Part shown: positions 33,722 to 41,483 of the stretch, one piece after another
Numbering within the stretch: position 1 is the first letter of the stretch
Layout of the letters: each line of letters begins with the position of its first letter
Source: VRUE01 sp963701265
Lineage (GTDB): Bacteria; Actinomycetota; Thermoleophilia; Solirubrobacterales; 70-9
DNA length: 64,000 nt
NCBI GenBank assembly: GCA_963701265.1
Contig: OY969581.1
Location: 248,001 to 312,000, forward strand
Direction of reading: 5' to 3'
The notes under the pieces: generated by a model
What the model was told of the DNA's origin: nothing
Database searches by the model: none
Seen by the model: the letters and a program-made list of their open reading frames with translations, nothing else
Program-made: the position numbers and the translations under genes

Positions 33722-34163
33722 GTTGGCCGGCACGCTCGATCGCCTCGCCGAGCGCCTGCGCGAAGCCGAGCAGCCGCTCTCAGCCCACGTGGTCGACTCA
33801 ACCGAGCGCCCTGTCTTCGGCCTGCTCGCCGCGCTCGGCCCGCGCTCGGCCGCCACCCCCGGCGAGTACGCCTTCGTGGTCGAGGCCGTGCGCGAGGGCT
33901 ACTTGCTGCACTACGGCGAGTCACGCCTGCTCAGCGGCCATGACGAAGACCTCGCCCTGCTCGCCGGCGACTATCTCTACGCGCTCGGCATCGAGCGCCT
34001 CGCCGCCCTTGGCGACGCCGAGGCGGTCGCCGTACTCGGCGAGCTGATCGGTCGCTGTGCCCAGTTGCACGCCGAGAACCGGGTCGAGGAGACCGCTCAA
34101 CTATGGCGTTCCGCCGCCTTCGCGGTCGGCGGCCGCGATGATCGCAGCCGCGAAGCGGCGTGA
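33714..34163 (+). CDS. Conserved hypothetical protein between hemL and the Rieske gene
   Basis: A 149-residue, predominantly helical, acidic protein beginning MTELAGTLDRLAERLREAE. No membrane segment, signal peptide or metal motif is visible. The ATG overlaps the hemL stop by 8 bases and the Rieske gene follows after 33 bases, so it is probably co-transcribed with both. A role in heme delivery or bc-complex assembly is possible from position only; no family was recognised. Confidence 0.6.
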
Positions 34164-34196
34164 GTCAATAGACTCCGTTTTCCTGAGGTTGAGCTG

Positions 34197-34871
34197 TTGA
34201 GCGACGAATCGGACAAGCAGAACGGGGCCGAGGCAAGCGGTCGGCCGGAGCGCCCAGCGCCCGAGCCGCCTGGCTACTTCGAGGGCGAGTCGATGACTCG
34301 CCGCAAGGCCTTTACCGTTGCGGTACAGGGCATCGGCGGTCTCGCCGGGGCCGCGATCGTGCTGCCCGCGGTCGGCTTCGCCGTGGCGCCGATCTTCCAC
34401 CGCGGCAAGGAGCGCTGGGAGGCGGTCGGCCCGGTCGGCGATTTCGTCGAGGACACCTACCGTCAGGTCGTCTTCACCGAAACCGAGGGAATCGGCGACG
34501 CCGGCAAGACCACCGCCTACATCCGCCGCAGCTCCGAGCAGCTTGAAGAGGAACCGGGCAAGTTCGTCGCCGTCTCCAATCGCTGCGCCCACCTCGGCTG
34601 CCCCGTGCGCTTCGTCGAGGCGGCTGGCAACTTCATCTGCCCTTGCCACGGCGGCGTCTATGACTTCCAGGGCAAACGGATCGGCGGCCCCCCGGTACGC
34701 CCGCTCGACCAGTTCCAGACCCGAGTGCGCCAGGGCCAGGTCGAGGTCGGGCCGCGCTACAGCGTCACCTCGCAGCTCGAGCCGGTCCGCGCCCGCGACC
34801 CCGGCGAGTTCACCGGCGGAGTCTGGGAATATCTGTATCCGCCCCGTCCGTCCACCTTCCCACCCCCGTGA
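34197..34871 (+). CDS. qcrA: Rieske iron-sulfur subunit of menaquinol-cytochrome c reductase
   Basis: A 224-residue protein with a twin-arginine-like TRRKAFTVAVQG before the membrane helix (about 46-66) and a C-terminal Rieske domain. The [2Fe-2S] ligands are in CAHLGC and CPCHGG. A single membrane helix resembles the Bacillus/b6f type rather than the three-helix QcrA of mycobacteria. The start is a TTG at 34197 after TGAGGTTGAG. tatA and tatC lie about 4 kb downstream. It opens the qcrABC operon. Confidence 0.93.
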   Translation: MSDESDKQNGAEASGRPERPAPEPPGYFEGESMTRRKAFTVAVQGIGGLAGAAIVLPAVGFAVAPIFHRGKERWEAVGPVGDFVEDTYRQVVFTETEGIGDAGKTTAYIRRSSEQLEEEPGKFVAVSNRCAHLGCPVRFVEAAGNFICPCHGGVYDFQGKRIGGPPVRPLDQFQTRVRQGQVEVGPRYSVTSQLEPVRARDPGEFTGGVWEYLYPPRPSTFPPP

Positions 34872-34885
34872 TCGGCTAGGCGCAG

Positions 34886-35794
34886 ATGAAGCTCGACTCC
34901 CTGATCCCAGCCCCGCTTCGCAAACCGGCCAAGCCCGGTGCGAGCAACGGCACCAAGGGCCCGGCGCCGGCCGACCTGAAGACGTCACCGCCGGAGCGCC
35001 CCTCCGACGCGCAGCGCCTCGGCGATCGCGCCAAGGACGCCCCCGCCGACGTCCTCGCCTGGGTCGACCAGCGCACCGCGGCGACCGGCTTCCTCACCGG
35101 GATGCTCTACCGCAAGGTGCCGAAGGGGACCAACTGGTTCTACACGCTCGGCTCGGCGACGCTGATCGCCTTCATCGCCCAGGCCCTGACCGGCGTCTTC
35201 CTGGCGATGTTCTACACGCCGTCGACCACCCAGGCCTACGCCTCGATCGCCCACATCAACAACGACGTCTTCCTCGGCCAGCTCGTGCACGGCATGCACA
35301 AGTGGGGCTCGAGCGTGATGGTGATCCTGATCTTCCTGCACATGGGGCGCACCTTCTTCTTCGGCGCCTACAAGTACCCGCGCGAGCTCAACTGGGTGAT
35401 CGGCGTCGTGCTGCTGATCCTGACCATGACGATGGCCTTCACCGGCTACCTGCTGCCCTTTGATCAGCGCTCCTTCTGGGCCTCGGTCGTCGGCATCAAC
35501 ATCAACGGCACCGGCCCCGTGGTCGGCCCCTACCTGAGCGACTTCCTGCGCGCCGGGCCCGAGCTCGGGGCGACGACGCTCTCGCGCTTCTACGCGATCC
35601 ACATGCTGCTTGTCCCCGGCGCGATCATCGCGATGATCGGCGCCCACATGTACCTGGTGGTCAAGCTCGGCACCACCGCACCGCCATGGTTGAAAGCGGA
35701 AAAGCCGAAGGTCGCCGCACCCGTCTCCCAGCTCGATGCCGGGGTTGAGGGCAACGGAGCCGCACCCGGAAACGGAGCTTCAGCAAGCTCATGA
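34886..35794 (+). CDS. qcrB: Cytochrome b (N-terminal half, b6-like)
   Basis: A 302-residue protein with a Pro/Lys/Ala-rich cytoplasmic N-terminus (about 1-70) and four transmembrane helices. Heme-ligand histidines lie in LVHGMHKWGSSVMVILIFLHM and in the later FYAIHMLLVPGAIIAMIGAHM pair. TGYLLPFDQRSFWAS is the quinol-site segment. It is the b6-like part of a split cytochrome b; the remainder is in the next gene. It ends in a Gly/Ala-rich tail that overlaps the next ATG by 4 bases. Confidence 0.94.
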   Translation: MKLDSLIPAPLRKPAKPGASNGTKGPAPADLKTSPPERPSDAQRLGDRAKDAPADVLAWVDQRTAATGFLTGMLYRKVPKGTNWFYTLGSATLIAFIAQALTGVFLAMFYTPSTTQAYASIAHINNDVFLGQLVHGMHKWGSSVMVILIFLHMGRTFFFGAYKYPRELNWVIGVVLLILTMTMAFTGYLLPFDQRSFWASVVGININGTGPVVGPYLSDFLRAGPELGATTLSRFYAIHMLLVPGAIIAMIGAHMYLVVKLGTTAPPWLKAEKPKVAAPVSQLDAGVEGNGAAPGNGASASS

Positions 35795-36492
35795 AGCCAG
35801 CGGACAAGCAGGCATACCTCGAGGAGTACGAGCTGCTGAAGAAGAAGGGCAAGCCCTTCTTCCCCTACGCGGTGCTGAAGGACTCGGCGATGATGCTCGC
35901 CGTCGTCGGCGTGATCATCCTGATGTCGGTCATCCTCGGCGCCGAGCAGGGGCCGAAGGCGGATCCGACAACAACCACCTACGTGCCGCGGCCCGAGTGG
36001 TACTTCTTCTTCCTCTTCGAGCTCCTGCGCGTGATCAAGCCGCCGGAGCTGGTGCCGATCGCGACGATCGGCATCCCGACGATCTGCATGGTCCTGCTGC
36101 TGCTGCTGCCGTTCTACGATCGCGGTCCGGAGCGCAACCCGATCCGCCGCCCGATCGCAACGACGGCCGGGATCATGACGATCATCGCGATGGCCTACCT
36201 CACCTTCCTCGGCGCGACCGGCGGTTCGCCGACGGAGATCGAGATGGAAGTCGCGCCGCGCTACGAGGCCGGCAAGGAGGTCGTCGCCGGCGCCGGGTGC
36301 CTCGCCTGCCACAAGATCGGCGAGAACGGCAACAACGGCCCCGGACCTGAACTTACCCACATCGCCGCGCGGATTCCGCGCGCAGCGATCATCCGCTCGG
36401 TGGAGATCGGGCCGGGAATCATGCCCTCCTTCCGCGACCTGCCGCCGAAAAAGCTCAACGAGCTCGCTGATTTCCTCTCCTCGCTCGACTAA
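35791..36492 (+). CDS. qcrC: Subunit IV-cytochrome c fusion of menaquinol-cytochrome c reductase
   Basis: A 233-residue protein. The N-half (about 1-140) is cytochrome b C-terminal or subunit IV-like with three helices and the quinol-site PEWYFFFLFELLR. The C-half carries a monoheme cytochrome c domain: heme motif CLACH (about 170) and axial methionine probably in GPGIMPSFRDLP. This fused layout is that of Bacillus QcrC. It passes electrons from the Rieske center toward terminal oxidases. Confidence 0.93.
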   Translation: MKPADKQAYLEEYELLKKKGKPFFPYAVLKDSAMMLAVVGVIILMSVILGAEQGPKADPTTTTYVPRPEWYFFFLFELLRVIKPPELVPIATIGIPTICMVLLLLLPFYDRGPERNPIRRPIATTAGIMTIIAMAYLTFLGATGGSPTEIEMEVAPRYEAGKEVVAGAGCLACHKIGENGNNGPGPELTHIAARIPRAAIIRSVEIGPGIMPSFRDLPPKKLNELADFLSSLD

Positions 36493-36535
36493 GCCGTCGC
36501 GGGATTCCGCCCAGTTCGCGGGGCAGGTCAACCGC

Positions 36536-37204
36536 ATGTTCGACCGCGTCGCCGGCCGCTACGACGCGCTCAACTCGGTGATGACCGCTGGCCTGCACCA
36601 TCGCTGGCGCGAGCGCGCTGCCGATCGGGCCGAGCTGGGCGCCGGCGATTCCGCGCTCGACGTCTGCTGCGGTACCGGCGACCTCGCGCTCGAGCTGGCC
36701 GGCAGGGTGGCGCCGGACGGCCACGTCGTCGGCTGCGATTTTTCCGAGCCGATGCTCGACCTCGCCCGCGAGAAGGCGAGTGCGCGCAACGCCGGTGGCG
36801 TCCGCTTCGAGTGGGCCGACGCGCTCAGCCTCCCCTACGACGCCGGCCGCTTCGATGCGGTCACGGTTGGCTTCGGCGTCCGCAACCTCGCCAACCTGGA
36901 GCGCGGCCTGGGCGAGATGGCCCGCGTGCTGCGCCCCGGTGGGCGCCTGGTCGTGCTCGAGATCACCCAGCCGAGGCGACCACCGCTCTCGACCTTCTAC
37001 TCACTCTGGTTCGACCGCATCGTGCCCTTGCTCGGCAGCTTCTCGGGCGACGCCGAGGCCTACAGCTACCTGCCCGAGTCAGTGCGCAGCTTCCCCGGCC
37101 CCGACCGCCTGGCGGAGCTGATGGACGGCGCCGGCCTCGAGCGGATCCGCTGGACCGTTCTCGCCGGGGGGATCATCGCGATCCACAGCGGCGTTCGCGG
37201 GTGA
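36536..37204 (+). CDS. menG: Demethylmenaquinone methyltransferase
   Basis: A 222-residue SAM methyltransferase of the UbiE/MenG family: MFDRVAGRYDALN, ALDVCCGTGDLALELA, GCDFSEPMLDLAREKA and VTVGFGVRNLANLERGLGEM. It performs the last step of menaquinone synthesis. The ATG at 36536 was chosen; the open frame continues upstream without a standard start. It lies 43 bases after qcrC and overlaps the prenyl synthase gene, linking quinone synthesis to the enzyme complex that uses it. Confidence 0.93.
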   Translation: MFDRVAGRYDALNSVMTAGLHHRWRERAADRAELGAGDSALDVCCGTGDLALELAGRVAPDGHVVGCDFSEPMLDLAREKASARNAGGVRFEWADALSLPYDAGRFDAVTVGFGVRNLANLERGLGEMARVLRPGGRLVVLEITQPRRPPLSTFYSLWFDRIVPLLGSFSGDAEAYSYLPESVRSFPGPDRLAELMDGAGLERIRWTVLAGGIIAIHSGVRG

Positions 37205-38166
37205 CCCGTCCCTCCGCGGTACCGCCGCCGGTCACCGCCGTTCTCGATGCCTCCAGCCGCTGGCTGCCCGCCAGGCTGGGCGAGGTGGAGGAGCTGCTGC
37301 GCGCCCAGAGCGCTGGCCACGGGGAGCTGCTCGGCGCTGACGCGGCCGCGACCCTGGCTGCCGGCGGCAAGCGGTTGCGACCGCTGCTCGTCCTGCTCTG
37401 CGCCGGCGCAGATGGGGGAGAGGAGGCGGTCCGCGCCGCGGCCGCGATCGAGCTGGTCCATATGGCGACGCTGGTTCACGATGACGTTCTCGACCAGGCG
37501 CCACTGCGTCGCGGCCTGCCGACGATCGCCGCCACCGGCGGCCGCGGGCGAGCGACCGCGGTGGGCGACCTGCTCTTCTCGCGTGCTTTCGCCCTGCTCG
37601 GCGAGCACGACAATGGACGCACCATCGCCCTCCTCGCCAAGGCCTCGGTCGCCTTGGCGGAGGGAGAGCTGGCCCAGCGCCGGGATGCTTTCGACAGTGG
37701 GATATCCGAGCAGCGCTACCTCGAGCGTTGCCGCCTGAAGACGGCAACGCTGTTCGAGTGCGCCTGTCGCATGGGCCGCGACCTCGAGGCCCTCGGCGCT
37801 TTCGGCGCCGAGATCGGGCTCGCCTTTCAGCTGCTCGACGACGTGCTCGATGTCTCCGGCCCGGCCGAGCGCACCGGCAAGGCTCGCGGCACCGACCTGC
37901 TCGATGGCACCGTCACCCTGCCGCTGATTGCCGCCGCCGAGTCCGATCCCTCGATCCGCGCGGTCGACCTGCGTGCCCTGGACGCCGCCTCCGCGGAGCA
38001 GCTTTGCGAGCGCATCGCCGCGACCGGTGCACTCGAGCGGGTGCGCGGCCGCGCCCTGGAAATGGTCGCAACGGCCAAGTCCGGCCTCGCCACCGACGCC
38101 TTTGACGCCGAGCAGCGGCACCTGCTCGAGCTGGTCGCCGACGGCGTCGTGCAGCGCTACAGCTGA
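37201..38166 (+). CDS. Long-chain polyprenyl diphosphate synthase
   Basis: A 321-residue trans-isoprenyl synthase. The two aspartate-rich motifs are VHDDVLDQAPLRRG (first) and FQLLDDVLDVSG (second); GGKRLRPLLVLLC near the N-terminus binds isopentenyl diphosphate. It makes the side chain of menaquinone, probably C35-C45; chain length cannot be read from sequence here. The GTG start at 37201 overlaps the menG stop by 4 bases. Confidence 0.92.
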   Translation: MTRPSAVPPPVTAVLDASSRWLPARLGEVEELLRAQSAGHGELLGADAAATLAAGGKRLRPLLVLLCAGADGGEEAVRAAAAIELVHMATLVHDDVLDQAPLRRGLPTIAATGGRGRATAVGDLLFSRAFALLGEHDNGRTIALLAKASVALAEGELAQRRDAFDSGISEQRYLERCRLKTATLFECACRMGRDLEALGAFGAEIGLAFQLLDDVLDVSGPAERTGKARGTDLLDGTVTLPLIAAAESDPSIRAVDLRALDAASAEQLCERIAATGALERVRGRALEMVATAKSGLATDAFDAEQRHLLELVADGVVQRYS

Positions 38167-38182
38167 CGGCTCTGGGCGGAGC

Positions 38183-38515
38183 TCAGCGGAAGTCGTCGGC
38201 GCTGATCAGGTCAGCATCGAGCGCCCGCGTAAAGGTCTCGACCACGAACTCCATGTTCTCGTGCTCGAGCGTCTTCAGCACATCGCTCAGCGCGCGCGTG
38301 CCCAGGTCGAGCTCCTCGTCGAAGGCGTCGATCTCGGCTTCGGCGTGGACCTCGTCGCTGTGCCATTCGCACTCGGGGCAGCGACGCCAGAGCCGCCAGT
38401 GGCCACGATCGCCGGCCTGCTCCCAGCAGGTCGGCTGCACCAGCGAAGATGCGCAACGCGGGCAGACGTGCAGACCGGGAGCGGTCTTCGTCTGACTGGC
38501 GTGCGCGTCTCTCAT
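38183..38515 (-). CDS. Zinc-ribbon hypothetical protein
   Basis: A 110-residue protein with two cysteine pairs, CPRC (about 18-21) and CPEC (about 46-49), plus a lone cysteine between, which together resemble a treble-clef or zinc ribbon. The C-terminal half is acidic and helical. It is convergent with the prenyl synthase (16-base gap) and divergent from tatA. Function is unknown. Confidence 0.6.
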   Translation of the reverse strand: MRDAHASQTKTAPGLHVCPRCASSLVQPTCWEQAGDRGHWRLWRRCPECEWHSDEVHAEAEIDAFDEELDLGTRALSDVLKTLEHENMEFVVETFTRALDADLISADDFR

Positions 38516-38665
38516 ACCTGCACTATCGAACCCGCGAAACGATCACTCCATCCGCACTATCGGGTGAGAAAGTCACAAAACCCGATTACCGGGTAGGCGC
38601 AGCCCCCAATTACATGCGAGGCGAAATCTGATCCGATCACCTGCGGCGGCCAGTACCATGGAGCA

Positions 38666-38902
38666 ATGCCAAATATTGGACCCCTGGAGCTTGCGATCGT
38701 CCTGATCATCGCCCTGGTCGTCTTCGGCCCCAAACGCCTGCCGGAGCTGGGCCGCTCGCTCGGCAAAGGGATTCGCGAGTTTCGCGGCTCGGTCAGCGGC
38801 GATAGTCACGACGAGCCCGAGCAGCCCGACGCGATCGAGGCGCCGAAGTCCCCCGCCAAGCCGGGCCCGGAGGGCGAGACAGTCGCCCACGATCGCCGCT
38901 GA
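38666..38902 (+). CDS. tatA: Twin-arginine translocase subunit TatA
   Basis: A 78-residue protein: short N-terminal membrane helix (LELAIVLIIALVVFG), the conserved FGPKRLPELGRSLGKGI amphipathic hinge and helix, and an acidic/proline C-terminal tail. It forms the translocation channel for folded proteins. tatC follows after 9 bases. The upstream 150-base gap contains a repeated CACTATCG and a short palindrome ACCCGATTACCGGGT. Confidence 0.94.
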   Translation: MPNIGPLELAIVLIIALVVFGPKRLPELGRSLGKGIREFRGSVSGDSHDEPEQPDAIEAPKSPAKPGPEGETVAHDRR

Positions 38903-38911
38903 GGCCTCACC

Positions 38912-39682
38912 ATGGCCCGGATGAGGCCGGTCTCACACGAAGATCAACTCAGCCTCGTCGAGCACCTCGACGAGCTGCGCACGCGCATAGTCGTCTGCCT
39001 GGTTGTCCTCGGCGTCGCCCTGGCGCTCTGCTTCTGGCAGAACCACCTGCTGCTGGAAATCGCCTCCGGCCCGCTGCCGAGCGACCACAAGAAGCTGCTC
39101 ACCTTTGGCATCACCGAGCCCTTCACGGTCACCCTCACCGTCTCGGTCTACGGGGCGCTGATCCTGGCGATGCCGATCCTGCTCTACCAGGCCTACGCCT
39201 ACGTGCTGCCCGCCTTCAGCGATCGCGAGCGCCGCGTCGTCCTGCCGGTCCTGGTCTTCGCGCCAATCCTTTTCCTCGCCGGCGTCGCCTTCGCCTACTT
39301 CGTGGTGATGCCGGCGGCGACCAAGTTCCTGCTCAACTTCAACGACAACCAGTTCAACGTCCAGGTCCGCGCCCGCGACTACTACAGCTTCTTCTCGACC
39401 ACGATGCTCGCCGGCGGCGTCGTCTTCCAGCTTCCGCTCGCGATCCTGGCCGTCGTCCGGCTCGGCATCGTCAGCGTTGGACAGCTCTCCAAGAACCGCC
39501 GCTACGCCTACCTGATCATCGCCGTCGTCGCCGCGGCGCTGCCCGGCGTCGACCCGGTTTCGATGCTGATCGAGATGGTTCCTCTGCTTCTTCTGTTCGA
39601 GTTGAGTATCTTGATCGCTCGCGCCTTTGGTACGCCAAAGGAGGCGGGAGGATTGGCAAAGCCCTCAACCCAGGAGCGGTGA
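38912..39682 (+). CDS. tatC: Twin-arginine translocase subunit TatC
   Basis: A 256-residue protein with six transmembrane helices. The N-terminus SLVEHLDELRTRI is the signal-peptide recognition motif, and the conserved glutamate/proline features of TatC are visible (AYAYVLPAFSDRERR, and a later helix pair ending in the PGVDPVSMLIEMVPL segment). The protein recognises twin-arginine signals such as that of the Rieske subunit encoded upstream. Confidence 0.95.
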   Translation: MARMRPVSHEDQLSLVEHLDELRTRIVVCLVVLGVALALCFWQNHLLLEIASGPLPSDHKKLLTFGITEPFTVTLTVSVYGALILAMPILLYQAYAYVLPAFSDRERRVVLPVLVFAPILFLAGVAFAYFVVMPAATKFLLNFNDNQFNVQVRARDYYSFFSTTMLAGGVVFQLPLAILAVVRLGIVSVGQLSKNRRYAYLIIAVVAAALPGVDPVSMLIEMVPLLLLFELSILIARAFGTPKEAGGLAKPSTQER

Positions 39683-39688
39683 TTCGAG

Positions 39689-40492
39689 TTGGCGGAGAGC
39701 GGGGAGCGACGGATGTTGTTCGACATCCGCGGTCGGCGGAAGCACGTCGTCCGGGTTGTCTACGCGATCCTCGCGCTGCTGATGGGCGCCAGCCTCTTCC
39801 TCGTCGTCGGTCCCTTCAGCCTCGGCAGCCTGGTTGGCGGCGGCGGCACGACCGATGCCGCAGAGGTCCTCCGCGAACAGGCTGAACGGACTGAACAGAA
39901 GCTGCGGCGCGACCCCGAAAACGAGGACTTGATGGCCGCCCTGACGAGGGCGCGGTTCAACACCGCCAACAGCCTCACCGAAATCAATTCCGAAACTGGC
40001 ACCACCGTCTTCACCCCGGAAGGGCGCCAGGAATTGGAACTCGGAATCGAAGCCTGGAACAGCTACCTGAAACAGGCCAAGGAACCGAGGACCTCGGTTG
40101 CCCTGCTCGCCTCGCGCGCCTACTTCGGCCTCGCCGAATCCTCAGTGACCCTTGAAGAAGCGTCCGAAAACGTCGCCGGCGCGGCCAAAACCCAGCGCAT
40201 CGCGGCCGAAGCGCAGCCGACGATCAACTCGTTGACCACGCTTGCGATCTACGACTTCTACGCCGGCAACTTCGCCGGCGGCAACAAGGCGGTCAAGGAA
40301 GCCGAAGCGAAGGCCCCGAGCAAAGCCGAAGCCAAAGAAATCGGCAAACAGATGGCGGAATACCGCAAGCGCGGCAAGGCCTTCGAAGCGCAGAAGAAGG
40401 AAGCCGCCAAAGAAGAAAAGAAACTCGGCAAAGAACGCCTGCAGAACCCCCTGGGCGGCCTCTCGGGCGGCGCCGGCACGCTGGGCGAATAG
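39689..40492 (+). CDS. Membrane-anchored TPR-like protein, unknown
   Basis: A 267-residue protein from the TTG at 39689. A basic N-terminus precedes one transmembrane helix (about 21-46); the rest is helical with weak tetratricopeptide character (about 55-220) and a Lys/Glu/Ala-rich C-terminal helix. It starts 6 bases after tatC and may be co-transcribed. The gene uses GAA and AAA for glutamate and lysine much more than its neighbours. No catalytic motif. Confidence 0.65.
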   Translation: MAESGERRMLFDIRGRRKHVVRVVYAILALLMGASLFLVVGPFSLGSLVGGGGTTDAAEVLREQAERTEQKLRRDPENEDLMAALTRARFNTANSLTEINSETGTTVFTPEGRQELELGIEAWNSYLKQAKEPRTSVALLASRAYFGLAESSVTLEEASENVAGAAKTQRIAAEAQPTINSLTTLAIYDFYAGNFAGGNKAVKEAEAKAPSKAEAKEIGKQMAEYRKRGKAFEAQKKEAAKEEKKLGKERLQNPLGGLSGGAGTLGE

Positions 40493-40503
40493 CGTCGGGG
40501 AAG

Positions 40504-40576
40504 TGGGCCGTGCTGGGCTCGAACCAGCGACCTTGAGATTAAGAGTCTCCTGCTCTACCAACTGAGCTAACGGCCC
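40504..40576 (-). tRNA. tRNA-Lys (anticodon CTT)
   Basis: A 73-base cloverleaf on the minus strand. Acceptor GGGCCGT pairs with ACGGCCC; D-arm AGCTCAGTTGGTAGAGC; anticodon loop CTCTTAA gives CTT; T-arm GCTGG-TTCGAGC-CCAGC. CCA is not encoded. The first anticodon-stem pair is a G-A mismatch. Confidence 0.95.
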
Positions 40577-40615
40577 ACGGTCGGCAAGTATAGGAAGCGC
40601 GGCGACTCGGAGGGT

Positions 40616-41365
40616 CTAGCGGACGGTGCAGCCCTTTTCGACGCTGCCTTCGATGATCGTGCCGTCGCTGAAAGTAAAGCGGCCGCGAGTGCGGAGGACG
40701 CCGTCGCCGCAGCGCGCGGCGACGTAGCTGCGTTCTTTTCCACCAAGGCGATAGCGCTTGCCGACGCTCGCGTCGAGATGGACCAGCGAGCCCGCTCCCC
40801 CCGCAATCGGCGGCAGGTCGATCGTCGCCCGGTAGCGAAACTCCCCGCCCCGCTTTTCGATCGGGATCGTGATGACGAAGTTCTGGACCGCGGGAACGGT
40901 CGTACGGGCGTGCAGGATCACCGTCGGCTTGCCGCCCAGGCGCGGTCCGTTGAAGAGGGTGATCGGCGAGGAGGCGAGGAGCGGCTGACCACCGAGGTTG
41001 ATCAACGCCTCGGCGTGCCCGGTGCCGACGATCGCGCCCGGGCAGCGGCGGCGCGCCTCCTGCGGTGGCACTTCCTCCAGCTGGGAGGGTTGGCAGACCG
41101 GGATGCCCGCCGTATCGAGCCTGCCATCGCGATCGAAGTCGAGGACCAGTTGCTGCAATGGCGGCGGCACGCTGCCGTCGACCGCTTTCAGGTTGGCGTT
41201 GCCCTCGAAATTGATCGGCGCGTAGGTGCTGCGGGGCAGGATGCGGGGCGTGAAGCCACCGTCGGCAGTCAGCACCAGGTTGCCGACCTTGACCAAGGCG
41301 GCGTTGGCCGCGCCCGCAAAGAAGACGCAGCAGATCAATGCCCCGACTGCCATAAGCCGCTTCAA
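40616..41365 (-). CDS. Secreted protein of a GGFTP family (paralogue 1)
   Basis: About 249 residues from the TTG at 41365, with GGAGG five bases upstream; an in-frame ATG at 41377 would put that ribosome site inside the gene. Signal peptide LKRLMAVGALICCVFFAGAANA. The mature protein starts ALVKVGNLVLTADGGFTPRILPR and ends FTFSDGTIIEGSVEKGCTVR. It shares this layout with the gene at 60324 (GNLKLTLNGGFTPKALP and VFSDGTKLTGSFVRSCTPKG). Four internal cysteines. No known domain was recognised; the beta-rich pattern suggests an envelope or extracellular protein. Confidence 0.75.
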   Translation of the reverse strand: MKRLMAVGALICCVFFAGAANAALVKVGNLVLTADGGFTPRILPRSTYAPINFEGNANLKAVDGSVPPPLQQLVLDFDRDGRLDTAGIPVCQPSQLEEVPPQEARRRCPGAIVGTGHAEALINLGGQPLLASSPITLFNGPRLGGKPTVILHARTTVPAVQNFVITIPIEKRGGEFRYRATIDLPPIAGGAGSLVHLDASVGKRYRLGGKERSYVAARCGDGVLRTRGRFTFSDGTIIEGSVEKGCTVR

Positions 41366-41483
41366 GTTCTCCTCCATAACCAGGCTAGCGTCCCGTGCAA
41401 GCCGGCACTCTCAAATTGATCCTTAACACAGTCTTCTGCAACCGTGGCCCCGCTCAGCCGCTCCGACCGCCAAACTACGAGAC

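Noticed and set aside
38449..38631. 60-residue plus-strand frame upstream of tatA
   Set aside because: No ribosome site, antisense to the zinc-ribbon gene and spanning the repeat region; no support as a gene.
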